A DNA stretch of 6,033 nt, from the NCBI GenBank assembly GCA_934155185.1, contig CAKPGT010000035.1, forward strand, positions 1-6,033. Reading direction: 5' to 3'. Made by a program: the position numbers and the translations under genes. Every line of letters begins with the position of its first letter. Positions within the stretch are counted from its first letter, which is position 1. Shown piece after piece: positions 5,946-6,033 of the stretch. The notes below the pieces were generated by a model. That model was not told where the DNA came from, made no database searches, and saw nothing but the letters and a program-made list of their open reading frames with translations. The stretch comes from an uncultured Bacilli bacterium (GTDB lineage Bacteria > Bacillota_I > Bacilli_A > RF39 > UBA660).

Positions 5946-6033
5946 ATGCAAAATTATTGTAGTGTTACAATTGATGTGACACCATTTCTATATACAAAAA
6001 GCGATAGATACTTTAAAATAGTTATTGGAAAAT
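5946..6033 (+). CDS. Possible start of a divergent hypothetical gene (partial, runs off window)
   Basis: From an ATG at 5946 a plus-strand frame stays open for 29 codons to the window edge; an in-frame TAA directly precedes it. The predicted start is MQNYCSVTIDVTPFLYTKSD, then RYFKIVIGK. Codons are typical of AT-rich coding DNA: few G/C in third positions (3 of 28 after the ATG) and more in first positions. No family is recognised. The upstream ribosome binding site is poor (GCGAG, 6 nt before the ATG) and no good plus-strand promoter is visible in the 65-nt gap to polC. An open stretch of this length also arises by chance in such DNA, and the opposite strand has a 25-codon open stretch here too. 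Confidence 0.35.
   Translation, partial: MQNYCSVTIDVTPFLYTKSDRYFKIVIGK
5962..5982. promoter_or_regulatory. Imperfect dyad upstream of polC, possible operator
   Basis: GTGTTACA (5962-5969) and TGTGACAC (5975-5982) form an 8-bp inverted repeat with one T-G mismatch around ATTGA. It overlaps the alternative upstream -35 of polC and the first codons of the possible divergent gene. No T-run follows on either strand, so it is not an intrinsic terminator. It does not match the Rex, GlnR/TnrA or CodY consensus patterns I know, so no regulator is proposed. Confidence 0.3.

Noticed and set aside
5961..6033. C-terminal tail of an upstream minus-strand gene (25 open codons ending in TAA)
   Set aside because: Codon choice is less typical of this genome than the plus-strand frame over the same bases, and no recognisable C-terminus is seen. 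It cannot be fully excluded without more sequence.

Overview
The window is AT-rich DNA from a low-GC Gram-positive (Firmicutes-type) bacterium. The main evidence is an intact PolC, the Gram-positive replicative DNA polymerase III alpha subunit. Ribosome binding sites are of the strong GGAGG type. Tryptophan is encoded by TGG and all frames stay open under the standard code, which argues against Mycoplasma-type Mollicutes. PolC carries features that I recall, without being able to search, as more like Erysipelotrichia/RF39-type Bacilli than Clostridium sensu stricto: an insert at the palm entrance and an RKGRASKDPETW segment. The lineage is therefore a tentative inference.

Layout, right to left, since almost everything is on the minus strand. 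From 5881 to 6033 there is a short upstream region with an extended -10 promoter for polC, an imperfect dyad, and the possible start of a divergent plus-strand gene that runs off the window. From 5871 to 1273 is polC (1532 aa, complete). From 1247 to 630 is a divergent peptide deformylase-like gene. From 612 to 298 is a divergent cutA-like gene. Gaps of 25 and 17 nt, each containing a Shine-Dalgarno site, indicate one polC-pdf-cutA transcription unit. After a 181-nt intergenic stretch, positions 116 to 1 hold the first 38 codons of an IS200/IS605-type tnpB, preceded by a perfect-consensus sigma-A promoter. The rest of that gene lies outside the window.

PolC replicates and proofreads DNA. The deformylase would act on formyl-methionine of new proteins. 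CutA-like proteins are small trimeric proteins of unsettled function. No obvious biochemical link joins the three, and polC is not followed by rimP-nusA as in many Firmicutes, so the neighbourhood looks rearranged. The most notable points are the roughly 75-residue PolC insert, which may contain a partial duplication, the variant deformylase motifs, and the strong promoter with a bulged palindrome in front of tnpB. I found no complete novel system, RNA gene or CRISPR array.
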